A stretch of DNA of 64,000 nt from Strongyloides papillosus (lineage: Eukaryota; Nematoda; Chromadorea; Rhabditida; Strongyloididae): contig SRSI01000004.1 of the NCBI GenBank assembly GCA_005656395.1, positions 1,364,001 to 1,428,000 on the forward strand. The letters run 5' to 3'. The notes under the pieces are model-generated. The model ran no database searches and was not told the DNA's origin. It worked only from the letters and a program-made list of their open reading frames with translations. Below, in pieces: positions 45,663 to 61,585 of this stretch. The translations under genes were made by a program, and so were the position numbers. Numbering within the stretch: position 1 is the stretch's first letter; every line of letters begins with the position of its first letter.

Positions 45663-48600
45663 TTAATTTAGAAATGTCTGTTTTTCATCAAGAGAAATAT
45701 TATTGAATGCATCATCGTCATCAGGATCTTTATCATCAATTGATAGATTGCTTGATTCAAAACCTTCAAATTGAACAGCCTCTCTATTTTTATCAGTATA
45801 TTTGTTTCCTTTAAAGAAAACTTTTTCCATGAATGATTTATTTTCTATTTGTTCCTCCTCTACCTCCTCATCATCCTCTAAACCACATGACTCAGCTATT
45901 GGTAATTCAAATCCTCCACGACCTGATTTCTCCTCCTTTAAGCGTATATATTTATATTCAATACTAAAATAATTATTTTAATAAAAATGAACATTATGCA
46001 TATTATGTTTACCTTTTTCCTTTTCTATACATTAAAAATACCAAATATAACAAAAATACTACTAAAATACCAATAACAAATATTGTTAATTTTATTTCTT
46101 TTGATAAGTTTGAACATAATGATAGTGTTTTTGTTGCCTTGATACCACTTAAAATACAATGTTTAGAAGGTATATAATGAATAGTTTGACTTCCATCAAT
46201 ACATTCACCTTTTATTTCTTGATAATCGTTAGAATCACACAATGGACATGCATATTTTGTTTCTAATATCATATGGTATAAACAACCATCACATGTTCCA
46301 TCTGGACAATTTTTTGATAGTCGTAATAAATATTCTTCTGTTGTTCCTAATGAACACCGTGCTGTTATTACAGTAATTGTACCATTTATACATGTTTTTG
46401 AATTATGATTTACTGGTGAAAAAAATATGTGTGTATCAATAAATTTAGAAGTGTCGTTTTCATTAGTATATTCAAGAAGTTTATCAGATAGATTGATATG
46501 CTTATACTGTCGATCTTGTGTTATCATCTCAATTTTTTCTCCTAAAACAAATGGAGAAGCAAATTCTTCAATTTCTTTTTCACCAGAGATATTTGTATTA
46601 TTTTTAGCATTTTTAATATAAGTATTTGAATAGAGAAAAGCCGTCTTCCTACACACAGCAACATTTTCAATATTATTAAAATAATCAACATCAGAATATT
46701 TATCATTTCCTTGTTTTTTTCCATCATTCAAATTTAGGTCAAATGTATTTATATCTCTACATATTACATTTTTATCACCTAAAGATACATTATAAAAATG
46801 ATAATATGAATGTCCATCCTTTGTAAATATTTTAACACCAGTAGTATTTAATATTTTTGATTTAAGTTCCTTAAAGTCTAATGTGACAGTGTTATTTCTA
46901 AACTTTAATTGATTATTAAATTTACATGTCTTGAAATTTTCTGATATCATATTTTTTGGACAATTAAGACATGCATTTTTAATATCATGTGCGGAAGAAT
47001 TTAATAATGTTCCTAGAGGACATGAAACACAACTACTTGTATTTAGATTAACAAAATGACCTGGAGGACAACTCTCACAGTCACCATCTGAGTTGACTTT
47101 TGAACAAGGAAAACACTCAAATGCTCCTTTTTTACTACCAACATTAGTTATATTTAATGAGTATATTCTTGCATAGTCTGTTACAGAATCGTTATCTGTA
47201 CTTGAACTACTCCTTATAAAAGCAAACAAAAATTGTCTTTCTTTTGTCCCTAGAATTGGATGTTTAAAAATTGACCTCTTAAATGTACCATCAAATGTTG
47301 CAATAATTTTATAATATGATGCTAATTGAGGGACTTCTTCAACAAAATAAAAACTACAACTTTCATATAGACAATTAAGTTCTAAATCAAAAGAAATCTC
47401 AGCTACTGGATTTTCGTTTGTTCCAAAATCTCCCTCTTGTAGTAATGGATTATCAAATGAAGAAATTTTTAGTGAAAATTCAAATACAATACCAATATCA
47501 CGTGTTTTTATTGTTTCAAAATATTCACCTGATGGTATCCATGATTCATCAAATAAACATTTTCTTTGTATATTTCCATAGTTATATTCGCATGTTGTTT
47601 CAATGTTTTCTGGAATTGTATCCCATCTTGTAATAAATTGTCCATATCTTGGAGCAAAATTTTTAGGGCATGTAGAACATGTAAGACCATTAGATGAATA
47701 TGTTCCTCTTTTACAATGCTCACATTTTCCATTATTGACATTTCTTACCATTCCTAAAGAGCATACCGGACACGTTGATAGACGCTTTTCAAGTAGATTT
47801 TCTGTTCCACCTAAACATATTTTTGGATTTGTTTGTTCATATCTAATTATATAATCATTTTTTTCAAAACATATTTCACTTCTTTTTTCATGGAAATCTA
47901 TACCAGAACATAATGGTCTTTTTTGACATACTTCACTTTTTCCTAATGAATATGTGCCAAAAGGGCATAATATGCATTTATCAGATTTATATTGACTAAA
48001 AGTATTTTCTGGACAAATATCGCATTTTGTTGAACCTTCATATGGTGAAAAAGTACCAGGAGGACAAGGGGTACAAGATGTTGTGTAAGCGATTCCTATA
48101 ATGTCAATTTTTAAAACATAAATTACATCAGCTAATGTTGTCATTTCAATGTTATTTGTTATTGTCCACGTAATTGAATTTTGTCCTTCTCTCAAGTTTA
48201 ACTTTTTAATTTTTATTATATCATTTCCCTTTACCACACTATCATCACTATTTTCATTTTTACTATACATTGAAAAATAACTTGAAAGATCTTGGTATTT
48301 TTGACATTGCTCATCTTTAACATCAATAGTTGATATAAGACCTCTAGAATTACGTGGTGCTTTATAGACAATCTCTATATAACCATTTTTTATTACGCGA
48401 ATGTTTATTGTCAATTTGGAAGTACAACTTGAAGGTATATATCTAAGTCCACCATTTTGAATAACCCATCCATTATTACAATCACCAACGTTTTTTGGAG
48501 TTGATGATGGTGCAAAATACAAAGGTATAGCATCAGTTTTGTAATTTTCTATAATAAATTCACTTGGCAAACCTTTATCAAAATATTCATAACGTGCCCC

Positions 48601-48947
48601 ATTCCTTAAAGAGTATGTACCTTGTTTACATTTTTGACATTTTAATGTTTCCATTGAAAAGTAATGCCCACTGCTGCAGTAAAAATTACAATTAATACCA
48701 CCAACAGGTTTTGGTAAATTTAAACATGTTTTATTTGAATTTTTAGGCAATGCAATTCTCCATCGTTCATCTTTCGAGTTACAATTTGTAAATTGATATT
48801 CATATTCATCTCTCGTACAGTTATATTCCTTTATTGCATCAATTACAATAATACAAAATACTCTTAAATAATTAAGATGTTTTTCACATTATTTACTTGT
48901 TGAATTAAAACTTACAAAAAAATATGTAATAAATACTTCCCTGCCAT
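45663..48947 (-). CDS. ELAPOR/KIAA1324-type cysteine-rich single-pass membrane protein (1060 aa, 3 exons)
   Basis: Homologue of ELAPOR1/2 (KIAA1324, EIG121), type I proteins of the endosome-lysosome and secretory route linked to autophagy and growth-factor signalling. Exons on minus are 48947-48916 (32 bases), 48862-46013 and 45963-45663. The tiny first exon completes a signal peptide: MAGKYLLHIFL joined to VFCIIVIDAI. The ectodomain has many cysteine-rich GCC2/GCC3 (ephrin-receptor-like) units such as CPPGTFSPYEGSTKCDICP and CPPGHFVNLNTSSCVSCP. Near the C-terminus of the ectodomain are CPDGTCDGCLYHMILETKY and ACPLCDSNDYQEIKGEC, which fit ELAPOR closely. One transmembrane helix (about 934-955) is followed by RKGK. 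The acidic tail IEYKYIRLKEEKSG...ELPIAESCGLEDDEE parallels the human EYKYSKL and ELPAADSC segments. Length matches the family (about 1,010-1,030 aa in mammals). Confidence 0.92.
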
Positions 48948-54416
<5,469 letters not shown>

Positions 54417-55294
54417 GATTAAAAAATTAATAAATTATATAATGAAGATTTGACAAATTTTATGTAAAAAAACGACATTTATCTCATCAAGTTTTATTCA
54501 ATTGCTATCCAGTCTTATAATTTTACTACGATTTATCAAACAAAAAATTGTTCTGTATAAATTCAAGAATTATCTTCACTAATAATATTATAAATTAATT
54601 CACATTACCTTTTCTCTTTACTACTATAAAATGTAATTCTAAATAAATAAATGTGTTAATTTTAAATTTTGTGTAACAAAGATTATGCTTTTTTTCATTG
54701 GAAACACACTTCAACAAATATTAAATGAGTAAAATGGTTACTTATAGTTATGGAATGGCGCATCTTAAGTAAAGTGATGAGTTTAACAAAAAACGATAAG
54801 TTTCATACAAAACTGTGTGGTATAGTGTTTATATTTTGCCTAAATTATTCAATCATTGACTATATTTGTAGTTACTAAAATTTGATTAATTAAAGTTTTT
54901 AATATTTTATTTTGGCATGACATTTTGTAGTAATTTGTATTTATTGTTGAAATATAACATCATTTAAGCTACATCAATAATCTGTTTATTTTATTTATCT
55001 CAAAATATATATACATATTTTTCGCGCTAATTTTAATTCATTTATTTGATAAAATAAGATTATTCTATTGATTCTTTATTATGAATAGCAATATAATGGC
55101 ATGTTAGAATATATTACTTTTGACAACAGTAAATGCTTACTATTTTGTTTAATGTAAAGTTTATTATTTTTTTATTTATTAAATTTTGATGATTTTATTT
55201 ATATTTATGGGTATTTTTAGATTTACTTTTCAAGCTGAATTAACAACTAATATATAATTTTATGCATCGTAAGCTTCTTGAAAAATATATTAAC
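54417..55294. other. intergenic region between CaMKI and MOB3-like genes
   Basis: AT-rich, no ORF. It should hold the CaMKI 3' UTR and the promoter of the downstream gene. Confidence 0.5.
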
Positions 55295-56128
55295 ATGTCG
55301 AAGTCATCAGCTTTAAATTTTTTTGAATTTTTACATTTAAATAAAGACAAAGTAAGTTTTCTAATCTTTAATCATGAGTAATCTGAATAATTTTAAAGAC
55401 ATTTCGACCTAAAAAAAAATTCCGTCCTGGTACATTGCGTTACAATCTCCATAAAAGGGCAACTGCAACTCTTAAATCTGGAATCGATTTAAAGGAAGCT
55501 GTCAAAGTCCCCAGTGATGACACATTTGAAGATTGGTTAGCTGTTCATACAGTTGAATTTTTTAATCGCATAAATCTTCTTTATGGTGTAATTCAAACAT
55601 CATGTACGAGTGAGACATGTCCTATAATGTCTGGTGGCGAAAGATATGAATATTTATGGCAAGATGGTGATAAATATCCTAAACCAACACAATTACCTGC
55701 ACCTGAATATGTTAATAATTTAATGGAGTGGGTTGAAGGGAAAATTAATGATGAAAGAATATTCCCACCTTGTGTCAGTAAGTTTGTAATAACTTTTTAA
55801 TAATAAAAATGAGTAAATAAATTATAGGTGTCCCATTTCCTCCTGATTTTAAAAAAACATGTAAAAAGATTTTAACTAGATTACATAGGGTACTGGTACA
55901 TGTATTTATTCACCATTTTGATTGTGTAAGGTTACTTGGTGTGGTAAGTATCTTATTATTTTTAATGTTATATTAACTGATTTAAAAAAAAATATATTAT
56001 TTTAGGAACCACATGCTAATACGTTGTATAAGCATTTCTACTTTTTCGTAACTGAACATTCATTAGTCTCAAGCAAGGAATTAGATGCTCTCAAAGGAAT
56101 GACTAACGCACTTATCACAAAACAATAA
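55295..56128 (+). CDS. MOB3-type Mob1/phocein family protein (224 aa, 4 exons)
   Basis: Mob proteins are zinc-binding adaptors that bind and regulate NDR/LATS or MST kinases in Hippo-type signalling. Exons are 55295-55351, 55399-55777, 55828-55943 and 56006-56128. The sequence [20 protein letters not shown] and the phrases [16 protein letters not shown] and [13 protein letters not shown] fit the MOB3 subfamily better than MOB1. The zinc site is complete: two cysteines in CTSETCPIM and two histidines in HVFIHHFD. I start at 55295 ([19 protein letters not shown]), which gives the usual MOB3 N-terminal length. An in-frame ATG 11 codons earlier (55262) is possible. At the exon 2/3 junction the family glycine of GVPFP is serine here. 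Confidence 0.93.
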
Positions 56129-56598
56129 ATAATATTAACTAACTAATTTTATACCGCTGATATTTTTATTAATATTTTTAAATTAAAAAAGATTTATTGA
56201 TAGAAGTTGTCATCTCATTTGTTATTAACTTTATTTTATGATTTCGTGAAAAAAAAAGTGTAATGGGGAATATTTGAAAAATTTAATAAAATTTTATCAT
56301 TCTATTGTCTTATATTTGTGTGGAAGATTCATACTCAATGGATGAGGAGGACCTAGTAAAGTGAGTTATTAAAGTGAGCGTTTTATTATCATTAAATAAT
56401 AAGATAATATCAGTTTAAATATGAATAACAAAAGTATAAAGCTTTCTACTATAGTTAAATGAGGTCTATGATATTTTTACCATCTCAAATTTATCAACAT
56501 TATTTTTGAGAATAAACTATAAAAGTTATTAAGAAATTCTTATATTATTCTTTCTTTCGATATTTTCTTAACTATTTTTATTATTTTATATATGTATT
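56129..56598. other. intergenic region
   Basis: Short AT-rich spacer with no ORF or RNA gene seen. Confidence 0.5.
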
Positions 56599-57913
56599 AT
56601 GACTAAACAGAATAAAAAATGCTTAAAAAAATCGAAATCAAAAAGTGAATCGATAAGAACGAATATATTTCCGTCATACTTATATAATCAACCAGATTTC
56701 ATTAAATCAACAAATATTCCTTCAAAAACTTTACCAATTGAAGAGATAGAAAAAAATTTAAAAAAATCTATTGTTGGTTTGGTGTCATTTTTCATAAATA
56801 ATACAAAAATTTTTGAAAATGGTTTTTTTAGTCTTCCAAATTTTTCACTTGATCTCAGAAATAGGGCTGAAATTTTTTCTAAACAACTTACTCATTCAAT
56901 TGATGAATTGATAGAGAAAACCAATTATAACTATGCTTTTATTAACTACATTTGTTTTATTGTTATTTTTTTATACATATTGCATCAATTAAAAGCCATA
57001 TTCACATCCCAAAATAATATTTCTAAAAGCAATAAAAAATATAACAATACAACGGCAAATTTTAATAAAAATGAATTTTCAGAAAAATTGTTAGCTGATA
57101 AATGTGTATGTTTGTTTTCGTTAAAGATATTAATATAATTGTTTCTTCTTTATTTTAAGGTTGGCGATGATTTTGCAGTTGTTGATGAGTATGATAATTT
57201 TATTGGTGGAAATGATATACCATATAAACCACTCAATTTTTCTGAAATGGATATGCAAAAAAGGTCTCAATTATTTTATGAAACTATGAAATTAAGAAGA
57301 AGTATACGATGTTTTAGTAATAAAAGTGTTCCATTAAAAGTTATTCAGAATATTATAAAAACTGCTGGAACTAGTCCCAGTGGAAGTAATAATCAACCAT
57401 GGTTATTTTGTATCGTTGGTAACGAACAATTGAAAATAAAAATAAGAGAAATTTTAGAGAACGAGGAACAAAAATGTTATACAAGGAGGATGGGAGTTAA
57501 ATGGGTTTTAGACGTTAATGATTTAACAATAAATTGGAATAAACCATATCTAACAGAAGCACCGTATTTAATTGTTGTCATGAGACAGGTACTTTTTCGA
57601 ACTATTTATTTAAACTTTAAAAATTTATTTTAAGAGGTTTACTATTAATAATAACGGTGAAAAGTGTGTTGTAAATTTTTCTGAATTAAGTTGTTCCATT
57701 GCTATTGGAATTTTTATAGCAGCCCTTCATAATGCTGGTTTATGTACTGTACCAGTTTGCGCTACAAACGGAAGTAGAAGAATTAAAAAAATTCTAAGTA
57801 GACCACCGAATGAAGAAGTCTTATTAGTTTTACCTATTGGTTTTCCGGCTGATCAAGCTTTAGTCCCAGATATAAAACGAAAGCGACTTGAAGATATAAC
57901 ACGTATATATTAA
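56599..57913 (+). CDS. sup-18: iodotyrosine deiodinase homologue, SUP-18-type (404 aa, 3 exons)
   Basis: FMN nitroreductase-fold membrane protein. In mammals the enzyme recycles iodide from iodotyrosines; in C. elegans SUP-18 acts in muscle as a regulator of the SUP-9 potassium channel complex. Exons are 56599-57105, 57160-57588 and 57635-57913, all phase 0. The first 169 residues are a basic, poorly conserved region with one membrane helix (INYICFIVIFLYILHQL, about 117-133). The catalytic part follows: MKLRRSIRCFSNKSVPLKVI with the FMN-binding RRS, AGTSPSGSNNQPW, YLTEAPYLIVVM, CSIAIGIFIAALHNAGL, and the terminal VLLVLPIGFPADQALVPDIK. These are the expected flavin- and dimer-contact regions in the right order. 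Whether it deiodinates anything in a worm cannot be told from sequence. Confidence 0.93.
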
Positions 57914-58510
57914 TAATAATAATATAGTTATTATTCAAAAACATAAAAGAATTATTAATTTTTTTTATTTTCCATACATATTTATAATAACTTCCTTTTG
58001 AAAACGCAATAACACAAATATTAAGTGATAATATTTTATCATAGCAAGTACTATTTCCTTTATGATTACTCTATACTTTTTATAACCTAATAATGAGCAA
58101 TATTTAATTTATTTTCATTAATTATTAAAGGCATTATGTGTGAAATAATGTAGAAGTATCCTTGGAAACTTATTGGTATTTAAGATTTTTTAGACTAATT
58201 TTTATTTTATTCTCTATGATATTATCAAAATGTGTTAATACTAATGTAAGATATCCCATAAATCTTTGGTATTAAGATTGAAATAAACGTATCATGTGTA
58301 ATTTCTTATCTTAACAAGCTTGTTATATTATCCCTTTTTAAACAGAAAAATTGTAATATTTTTTTTATTTAAAATGGTTACAACAAAATTAAAAGTTTTT
58401 TTTTTAAAAAAACATTATTTTTTAGTAAAGCTTTATTTTATTGAAAATAGTTTATAAATATTTTTATATGTTTAGATATTACAAAAAGATTATTTTTTTT
58501 ATTTTAACAA
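57914..58510. other. intergenic region
   Basis: AT-rich spacer, no ORF. TAATAATAATAATA follows directly after the deiodinase stop codon. Confidence 0.5.
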
Positions 58511-59994
58511 ATGAAAAATAAAACATATTCAGCTGTTAGAAGTGGAATATTAAATTGTACACCTGATGGCGTAAAGTGTAAATTATACTGTAAAGGTAAA
58601 AATTGTAAATATTGTAATTCAAATGATTGGAGTGAAAATGAGACAGCAATAAAGGGTATCTACTCAAATTGGTAAATTATTAACAATCAGTATTTAAATT
58701 ATAAATTTTTTTTAAGGATTACAAAGAAAATTCTTGGCATGGCAAGACCAACGGAAAAAGCAATAGAAAAATTTAATATTATTGAACAATTTAAAAGTAA
58801 TAATATAAGAACAATTGTAAATTTACAAACTATCAATGAACATTCTCACTGTGGACCAATGTTACATCAATCTGGTTTTACTTATGATCCTGAGCAATTC
58901 ATGAAATCTGGAATATACTACTATAATTTTCCTATTACAGATTATGAAATATGTGCAATTAAATTTATTAGATGTATTATGAAAGTAATACATTTCTCAT
59001 TAAGTGAAGGAAATGTAGCAATTCATTGTCATGCAGGTTTAGGTAGAACAGGTACTATTATAGCAGCTTATTTTATTTGGCATGATAAATTGAATTATGA
59101 TAAGGCAATTGAAATTGTTAGACAAAATAGGTATGTTAAATAAATAATGTAGTCCAACAATTTATTTTTTGTAGACCACGAAGTATTCAATCAAAAATGC
59201 AAGTGGAATTTCTTAAAAATTTTGACAATTATTGTCACAAGTATGGTGTTTTGTTGCCTAAAATAAAAAAAAAACCGTTTTCGTGGTTAATTGAGAATCA
59301 AAAACTATCACTTCCAACACCTCAATGTCATCAATATGGACATATTTTAAAATCTGTTCATGAAATATGTAAAAGACTTCTCAAAGAAATTTTTAAAACT
59401 AATTATACTTTTAATAAAGTAGATAATGACAACTGTTACTGTATTATTGGAAAATTAAAAGTAAATTGGTTTCCTGCTTTTACAGTCCATGGAAAATCTG
59501 TTATTCGTTATATAGTTAATTTACTAGAAACTATACATTTAATTTCTGATGATAATGAAGCAAAAGAAATATTAAAAAAAGCACAGAAGAGTAATATTAT
59601 AACATTTGATAAGGATATTTATTTATATAATATTAAAGAACTATTAATAATACTAGAAGCTCAAATGCAATTAATAGAAACTCCTATTGCCATGAAGGAT
59701 GAACTAATATCAGTTTTCAGTTGCAACGGAAGTATGCAATTAAATTATATTAAAACACACGATTCAAATAATTCATGGATATGCTTTGTACAATATTTAT
59801 GCCAAGTTTTTAGTGTTATTATGGGCGAATATTACGATAATTTTGTCAAAATCTTAACTAGATGGTTATTTGGTAATGAAGATGAAGATATTAATTTTGT
59901 TCTTTTTAAATATATGAGAAATTTATTTGCTAGTCATTTAGATGATCAACAGAGAATTAAAAATATAAATGATGGAATTATAACTGAAGTATAA
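58511..59994 (+). CDS. PTPDC1-type protein tyrosine phosphatase (464 aa, 3 exons)
   Basis: Exons are 58511-58671, 58717-59130 and 59175-59994. The N-terminal cysteine-rich stretch (CKLYCKGKNCKYCNSNDWSE) and AIKGIYSNW precede the phosphatase domain. The active-site loop HCHAGLGRT carries the nucleophile C158 and arginine R164. ITDYE at about residues 127-131 occupies the general-acid region. PTPDC1 (PTP9Q22) has the same surroundings: ILGMARPTEK, IVNLQTINEHSHCG, SGFTYDPEQFMKSGIYYYNF and NRPRSIQSKMQ. Human PTPDC1 is linked to centrosomes and cilia length, so a role in ciliated neurons is possible here but is inference. The last 250 residues are low in recognisable features. The 3' end faces the GPCR gene at only 71 bases. 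Confidence 0.9.
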
Positions 59995-60065
59995 TATCAT
60001 TCACAATTAAAAATAAATATAAATGATAATATATTTGTTTAAAAATTATTCATATTTTAATAATT

Positions 60066-61585
60066 TTATATATCAACATAATTTGAATTTTCTGAGCTTG
60101 TTTTAATACTTATTGTTGGTAGTAATTGTACAAATCCACTATTACCACGTTGATCATTACTGCTACTAATATAAAGAACTTGTTGATTTACTGGTAATGC
60201 GGGTTTGGAATGTGATTGTTTCGTTGTCCTCAGGTTATTCCACAAAATACGATTATTTTTGTTAATTACATTTGTATTATGTCCTTTTTTACAGATAATT
60301 AAATGTAATCTATTTATCCAAACATGAACGAATCGGTTATATGTAATTTTTATAAAATTTATCAATGATTCACGAAATCTTCTTGAAAACATAAAGTATA
60401 TGAGAAAAGATAGTGAGGAATTGCAAATACCACAGAAATGTGATAAAGTTAACCAACGGCATAAAATTTTATCTTGATATATTGCATGAGTTCCTCTTGT
60501 AAATGAGTTTATAAAAACGGGTATTGCAGGAATTTCACTCAGTATAAAAAGTACTGTTGTTAATACACTAATTTTAACAACACATCTTTTTTCTTTTGTA
60601 AATTTCAATAAAATTCCAGTTTCTGTTTTCCGGTAAATAACAAATCTATAAAAAAGTACCACCGTTAATATTATTAACAATATTAATGGTATTATAATTG
60701 ATATAAGTAAATTAATAATTGTATGAATTTTTTCTATTTTCCCAAGAAATATATCTAAAATAACATTAAAAAGAAAGGATATATTAAATTAAAGGGATAT
60801 CTTACTGTCAGATGTTGAAATGATAACTTTTATTTTACCACCGTCATTGTTCAATATTGCTCTTCTATTTAATGGATAAATAATTGCCATTAATGTTCCA
60901 AGGACTCCCAACACTACATAACTTAATATAACATTTCTCCTTGTCCATATTAATTTTGAATAACCAGGTGCGTAGGATGTCATTACACACTCGGCAGTCA
61001 TAAAAACTGTTATCCTTTAATAATATATTCTTTTAAAAATAATAATATATATAATGACCTACCAAGTAGCACAAAAACCAAATAGATTTACAAAAAATAA
61101 TTCTAAAGGCCAAAAATATAATAATAATAATAATCAATTGTTGATCCATTTTCCCATAATCCAATGATTCTTAAAGTATGGGGTAGAAGTAAAATTAATG
61201 TTATTGTATTAAGTATCAATTTTGAACAAAGTAATTTTATTGTGATATAGTTACGAATGTGATCACGTTTATATACTAAGATATTTGTTATATTTCCAAT
61301 TAAGGCAATTCCAAATACTCCCAGAAATATTTTTCCCATAAGAAGTTTATAAATATATGAGTCTTCACATAAATCCTAAAAAAAATATAATTTTTTATTT
61401 TTTTCTATTATTACGACATCTAATTAAGGGTAATTTACATTTTCTAATGAATTATCTGTTAGGCGATGAATATGAAAAACTCTAAGGAAATTGCGCATTT
61501 TTGTTTGATTAATATTTCTGTTTAAAATATCTTCAACTGTAATTTTGTATTTTGGTAATAATTCACTTAGTAAACTGCTAGCCAT
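60066..61585 (-). CDS. class A GPCR, FMRFamide-receptor-like, with a one-base frame break (about 452 aa, 4 exons)
   Basis: Exons on minus are 61585-61439, 61375-61063, 61014-60806 and 60754-60066. Two residues after a hydrophilic N-terminus with an NQT glycosylation site come FLGVFGIALIGNITNILVYK (TM1), TIKLLCSKLILNTITLILLL (TM2), and TM3 with LELFFVNLFGFCATWITVFM. The DRY position reads AEC. TM5 is IPLILLIILTVVLFY, TM6 is KISVLTTVLFILSEIPAIPV and TM7 is CGICNSSLSFLIYFMFSRRF, a pattern close to nematode FRPR/DMSR peptide receptors. Within exon 2 the frame breaks at the A5 run 61112-61116, next to an (ATA)n microsatellite. One extra base there would give a continuous ...IFWPLELFF... reading, as this family expects. 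I suspect an assembly error or a recent null allele. Confidence 0.78.
61117..61134. repeat. short ATA/TAT trinucleotide microsatellite inside GPCR exon 2
   Basis: About six ATA units encode a run of tyrosines just before TM3 of the receptor. They adjoin the homopolymer where the reading frame breaks. Confidence 0.8.
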
